NCBI RefSeq assembly: GCF_026914265.1
Contig: NC_069126.1
Span: forward strand, 28,972,854-29,036,853
Direction: 5' to 3'
DNA length: 64,000 nt
From: Mya arenaria
Taxonomy: Eukaryota; Mollusca; Bivalvia; Myida; Myidae
Positions 61,801 to 64,000 of this stretch are shown piece after piece (position 1 is the stretch's first letter; each line of letters opens with the position of its first letter). The notes beneath the pieces were generated by a model. That model saw nothing but the letters and a program-made list of their open reading frames with translations, made no database searches and was not told the DNA's origin. The translations under genes and the position numbers were made by a program.

Positions 61801-63442
61801 AATTCTGGTTCCATCGAATTTCCGATGGGCTCGTCGAGGTTTAGTATCACGCATGGCACCACGCGGCCTAATATAAAAATATTCGCAATAATGTTTGAGT
61901 AATACTGCTGCTTTTATGCTAATTTTACCTGGCAATTAAATGCAGCTTCAAGTGCATATTAGTTTATTGAAAATTATATGACAGTACTCTACATGTTATT
62001 GTTCATTTCAGACAAACCATCAATTTCCAGATTTGAAGTCAGCGCCTTTCCAAATCAAAACATCGTTACCATTAATGAGTCGGAGCGACTAAGTATCGTA
62101 TGTGAGGTTACAAGCAATCCTAATTCAACGATCAGATTAAAACAAACACACATGACAATAGCCTTAATGGAAAGAGATAATGTTCTCGGATTAGAGTACG
62201 CAATTCAAAATGCTTCATGCTCTGATGCTGCTGTTTACACATGTGCAGCCTTTAACAACTACACAGATATGGAAAGAGCGTCATCTAAAGATATGCAGTT
62301 GTTTGTGAGATGTATGTTTTTTTTATAAATCATTATCAATATACATATATCCATTTATGAACAGGTTTTTTTCCATTGACTGCTATGTGTTTTATACATG
62401 TGACATAATACTTTACTGGTATGCTTGCAGTTATCAAGTGTAGACGCAGTATATCTATTGTGTACATCCGACAATAATGTTAACATAATGCCTTCAGGAA
62501 GTAGTAAAATAAGACCTACGGTTTATAAGTCAATACATGATATCGCCCGTTACAGGCTCTCCTAGACCATCCGACAGTCATGCACATTTGAGACGAAATT
62601 TCACTGGAACCGTACACGGAAATGTCACTTTATCATTTATGGCTGTTGCATATCCACCGCCGATGTTTGAATGGCAGAAGTGGAATGGAACATCGTATAA
62701 TCGAGTTATTGGTGAAACATATAATATTACATCATCAGATCTGTTCACATCATTGACCGTTTTGGATATTCAAGTGGACGATTTTGTCTCATATATTCTG
62801 AAAGTTTCAAATGGAATACAACCATATTTACGAGAAGTCTTTCACCTAAATCCTCAAGGTATGTTTGGCAATGTTTATTGACATATTGCATATAAGTGTG
62901 TGCGTTGTAACATAGATTAGCATATGTCAATTCTAGGGCTTGTCTGTATCCCAACAATGCGATTTGCCTTGCACTGTCCTGTCTCCTTGTCAGTTTAGTG
63001 TTATGTTGATCGGACTAATTACACATGTTACGCAATGGTCATACTTTTAGTTACCTAAAGCTTGTTATCATGATCGGAATAAAACTTACATACAATTCTT
63101 ACGTGATAGTTTAAGTGACTTACCGTATGTATTTGATTTAACTAGATGTGCCACAGTGTCCTACAGACTTTACCCTGCTTTCCAAGTCAACAGGAATTGC
63201 AACAGTTCAGTGGAAAAGAGCGTTTAATGGAGGACTTCAGCAGACATTTGTTCTGGTTTACAAGAAGTCTTCTAACTCAAAATACTTTACTATTTCTGAG
63301 CCAGAAGATAAAGAAACGGCTATATACAATACTGAACTATCATATTTAGAGGCCGGCCAACTCTACGATGTTATCTTATATTCACAGAACGTGATTGGCC
63401 CATGCAGAGAAAATAGGTCATTGAAAATCGAACTGGACGCAG
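49772..63442 (+). CDS. immunoglobulin/fibronectin-III receptor, 5' portion (10 exons, runs past the window)
   Basis: Exons: 49772-49826 (signal peptide), 53109-53456, 54447-54785, 55150-55446, 59041-59337, 59441-59737, 59894-60172, 62012-62311, 62556-62858 (eight Ig-type) and 63146-63442 (FN3). Every intron is phase 1 and every internal exon length is a multiple of three, so the frame is open throughout, about 950 residues so far. Order signal peptide, eight Ig, FN3 recalls nephrin/SYG-2-like, CD22-like or hemicentin-like adhesion receptors; orthology cannot be fixed here. Many N-glycosylation sites support an extracellular chain. The membrane helix and tail must lie to the right of the window. 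Confidence 0.85.
49827..53108. other. receptor first intron (3.3 kb)
   Basis: Contains 50495-50630, a diverged copy of the palindromic element at 57940 (ATGAACGCAATTGG, CCCCGATAATGACATCAATC), and the 50257-50320 block shared with 24571. No exon recognised. Confidence 0.5.
53109..53456 (+). CDS. receptor exon 2: Ig-like domain 1
   Basis: 348 nt. EAVTLNLTYTPNPALENSAV then TLTCSYTG, VTWDVKV and FNCGVGNFSWTILNVT. Cys and Trp of the Ig core are present; the second Cys is not in a usual DxAxYxC setting, so the fold is V-like or atypical. Confidence 0.75.
54447..54785 (+). CDS. receptor exon 3: Ig domain 2
   Basis: 339 nt. VPITAVSMTAPTDSTVTINA, then FKCRTSGGLPQATIKWF and TDNGLRICCTASN. Typical C2/I-type core (C, W, C) with GLPQATIKW after the first Cys. 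Confidence 0.85.
55150..55446 (+). CDS. receptor exon 4: Ig domain 3
   Basis: 297 nt. YAPSGPPVIIGYASGSNYSM, LTCSSTGGNPLATLTWDC and ARCTCTASHVTGQNQS. All core positions are present. Confidence 0.88.
56402..56711. mobile_element. hAT-like MITE family M, copy 2
   Basis: CATTCGGAACTCATCGGCCA at the left, GGTGTTCCGAAT at the right (right inverted repeat shortened). TATATATT flanks both ends (56394-56401 and 56712-56719). Interior matches 22374-22792 without the extra inverted segment. Confidence 0.8.
57641..57895. repeat. dispersed ~265-bp repeat, copy 3 (inverted)
   Basis: Reverse complement of the 18217-18485 family: ACCGAGTTTAATCTGAAAGA through GAGTGTCACTTT. Confidence 0.7.
57940..58525. mobile_element. 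palindromic element P, longest copy
   Basis: 57940-58093 is a nearly perfect palindrome (AAGGAATGAATTGCGGGGTT ... AACCCCGCAATCCATTCCTT) centred on GGACTCC-ACC side arms with a GAA loop. A further hairpin GCGTTCATC-GATT-GATGAACGC lies near 58471. The tail ends GTTCATTTAAGGAATGG. Copies: 50495-50630 and 60764-61640. Confidence 0.75.
59041..59337 (+). CDS. receptor exon 5: Ig domain 4
   Basis: 297 nt. YPPGLPTMRLDSTTGKVIDS, LACSAFSNPPANYTWTG and TRTCTARSTLNPS. Core C, W and C present. Confidence 0.88.
59441..59737 (+). CDS. receptor exon 6: Ig domain 5
   Basis: 297 nt, only 103 bp after the previous exon. YPPESVSIRHESESGTVIQS, RLFCSVQSQPVSSFSWSGAG and GVLSCLAENNMTHG. Easily missed because it has no early start codon, but the splice sites (CACCCAG and GTAAGT) and phase are exact. 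Confidence 0.87.
59894..60172 (+). CDS. receptor exon 7: Ig domain 6
   Basis: 279 nt. YPPKLQALPRKNALEGNGIL, IQCSYTVGNPMTTKSMITRT, then NRTDAGLYRCTVENSMDP, the canonical DAGxYxC motif. The core Trp position is unclear. Confidence 0.87.
60764..61640. mobile_element. palindromic element P, copy interrupted by a MITE
   Basis: Starts AAGGAATGAATTGCGGGATG, lacks the inner part of the long palindrome, and continues in register with 58081-58525 (CATTTCATTTAAGAAAAC, AATGACGTCACAATTACG). The register is broken by a MITE at 61194-61531, then resumes ATGATTCGCGATAGGACATA through CAAGGAATGGAAG. Confidence 0.75.
61194..61531. mobile_element. hAT-like MITE family M, copy 3, nested
   Basis: CATTCGGAACACCTCGGAAG at the left and CCGTGGAGTTCCGAATG at the right. 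GTTATGCG is duplicated at 61186-61193 and 61533-61540. The uninterrupted sister element has the matching empty site near 58421 (TGTTATGCAATG). Confidence 0.85.
62012..62311 (+). CDS. receptor exon 8: Ig domain 7
   Basis: 300 nt. YKPSISRFEVSAFPNQNIVT, SIVCEVTSNPNSTIRLKQ and CSDAAVYTCAAFNNYT. Cys pair with DAAVYTC; the core Trp is replaced (RLKQ). Confidence 0.87.
62556..62858 (+). CDS. receptor exon 9: Ig-type domain 8 without core cysteines
   Basis: 303 nt. CSPRPSDSHAHLRRNFTGTV, NVTLSFMAVAYPPPMFEWQK and DDFVSYILKVSNG. The pattern is clearly Ig (yPPPxfxW and DDFxxYxLxVSNG) but the first core Cys is Phe and the second is Leu. The only Cys is at the exon junction. Confidence 0.85.
63146..63442 (+). 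CDS. receptor exon 10: fibronectin type III domain
   Basis: 297 nt after TTTAACTAG. DVPQCPTDFTLLSKSTGIAT, VQWKRAFNGGLQQTFVLVYK and LEAGQLYDVILYSQNVIGP. The core VQW, TFVLVYK and LYDVILYSQNVIGP follow the FN3 pattern W...Y...L..G..Y.v.v.a.N..G. Donor GTAGGT in phase 1 leads to exons beyond the window. Confidence 0.88.
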
Positions 63443-64000
63443 GTAGGTTAAAAATATGGTTGGGGTAACACATTACCTATACCTTCCGGTAAAATATAAA
63501 AAACAAAATTTGATCAACTGCTGCTCGACACAGATTCTCGCTTTAAGTTATAAATGTTGGTTTGACGTCACAATTTTAAATTCACATAGTAGTTACCAGG
63601 TAATATCTATTAACTCTGGTCATAATTCAGCATCAGCATAAACAAGTTTAAATTAAAATTCAATTATTATTTATAATTATTATTTAAAACGAATGACTAC
63701 ATAAAAACATAGTGTCATGAGTGGTGCCTTCTAAATTGAGAATAGAATAGTATCTGTGGTTGGAAGTGATATAAACACATTAATTTAGAAAACGAAAACC
63801 ATGAGATACAGCTGTACATTTAAAGCAGCCCGCTAAAAGCCCTTTTGTAAATTTAAATGAAAAGATACAAAGGGTAGAGATAAAATTATATATGATTATA
63901 ATGATGTTAAGGAGCAATGACCCTTCGAAATCCCTGTGGTACTGGAGACTTGACACAATCATGATTTGTTTGTTTTTTGTAAACAATCAGAGATATACTT
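63443..64000. other. receptor intron at the window edge
   Basis: No exon recognised before the end of the window. Confidence 0.5.

Overview
The window looks like animal nuclear DNA from a mollusc, most likely a bivalve. The genes are split by GT-AG introns. The DNA is AT-rich and packed with short transposon-derived repeats. Protein families include a phospholipid scramblase, a lone C1q-domain exon and a large immunoglobulin-superfamily receptor. Nothing suggests bacteria, plasmid or phage, so no operons, ribosome binding sites or CRISPR arrays are called. Many unaided ORFs are shadows or repeats. The real coding sequence was found by joining exons whose splice phases agree.

Layout. (1) 1.4-7.5 kb, minus strand: a four-exon gene for a membrane protein with a very short N-terminus, one transmembrane helix (exon 7393-7460), a basic juxtamembrane microexon (5785-5821), and a long Ser/Thr/Pro-rich cytoplasmic tail (2132-3765 and 1383-1921). 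The large exon has a 1-nt frameshift at a run of six A. (2) 7.6-8.6 kb: a probable divergent promoter with CRE-like and E2F-like sites. (3) 8.6-20.9 kb, plus strand: a phospholipid scramblase gene. Five 3' exons are certain, a first exon is probable, and one short N-terminal exon was not found. Its introns hold a SINE, several TTAA-flanked palindromic elements and a 1.6-kb tandem-repeat element with five perfect oestrogen-response-element palindromes. (4) 20.9-28.3 kb: gene-free and full of nested elements, including hAT-like MITEs with clear 8-bp target duplications and a perfect 75-bp-arm hairpin. (5) 28.9-36.6 kb: eleven direct repeats, with a core of 709-bp units of which four are almost identical. 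Each carries a conserved exon-like block with acceptor and donor. This could be a transcribed non-coding exon array or a decayed coding exon amplified in tandem. (6) 37-43 kb: MITE fragments, tandem repeats, a dead non-LTR retrotransposon and a ~635-bp trinucleotide tract. (7) 43.15-43.53 kb: a C1q-domain exon with stop codon and polyA signal. (8) 45.8-48 kb: tandem repeats and a decayed gamma-glutamylaminecyclotransferase-like fragment. (9) 49.8 kb to the right edge, plus strand: a receptor gene with a signal-peptide exon, eight Ig-type exons and one fibronectin-III exon, all joined by phase-1 introns. It continues beyond the window.

The genes do not form an obvious pathway. Scramblase acts on membrane lipids, C1q-domain proteins are often secreted recognition molecules in bivalves, and Ig/FN3 receptors act in adhesion or recognition. 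The most unusual parts are the exon-bearing 709-bp array, the ERE-bearing mobile repeat inside the scramblase gene, the perfect hairpin created inside one MITE copy, and the Ig domain that has lost both disulfide cysteines.
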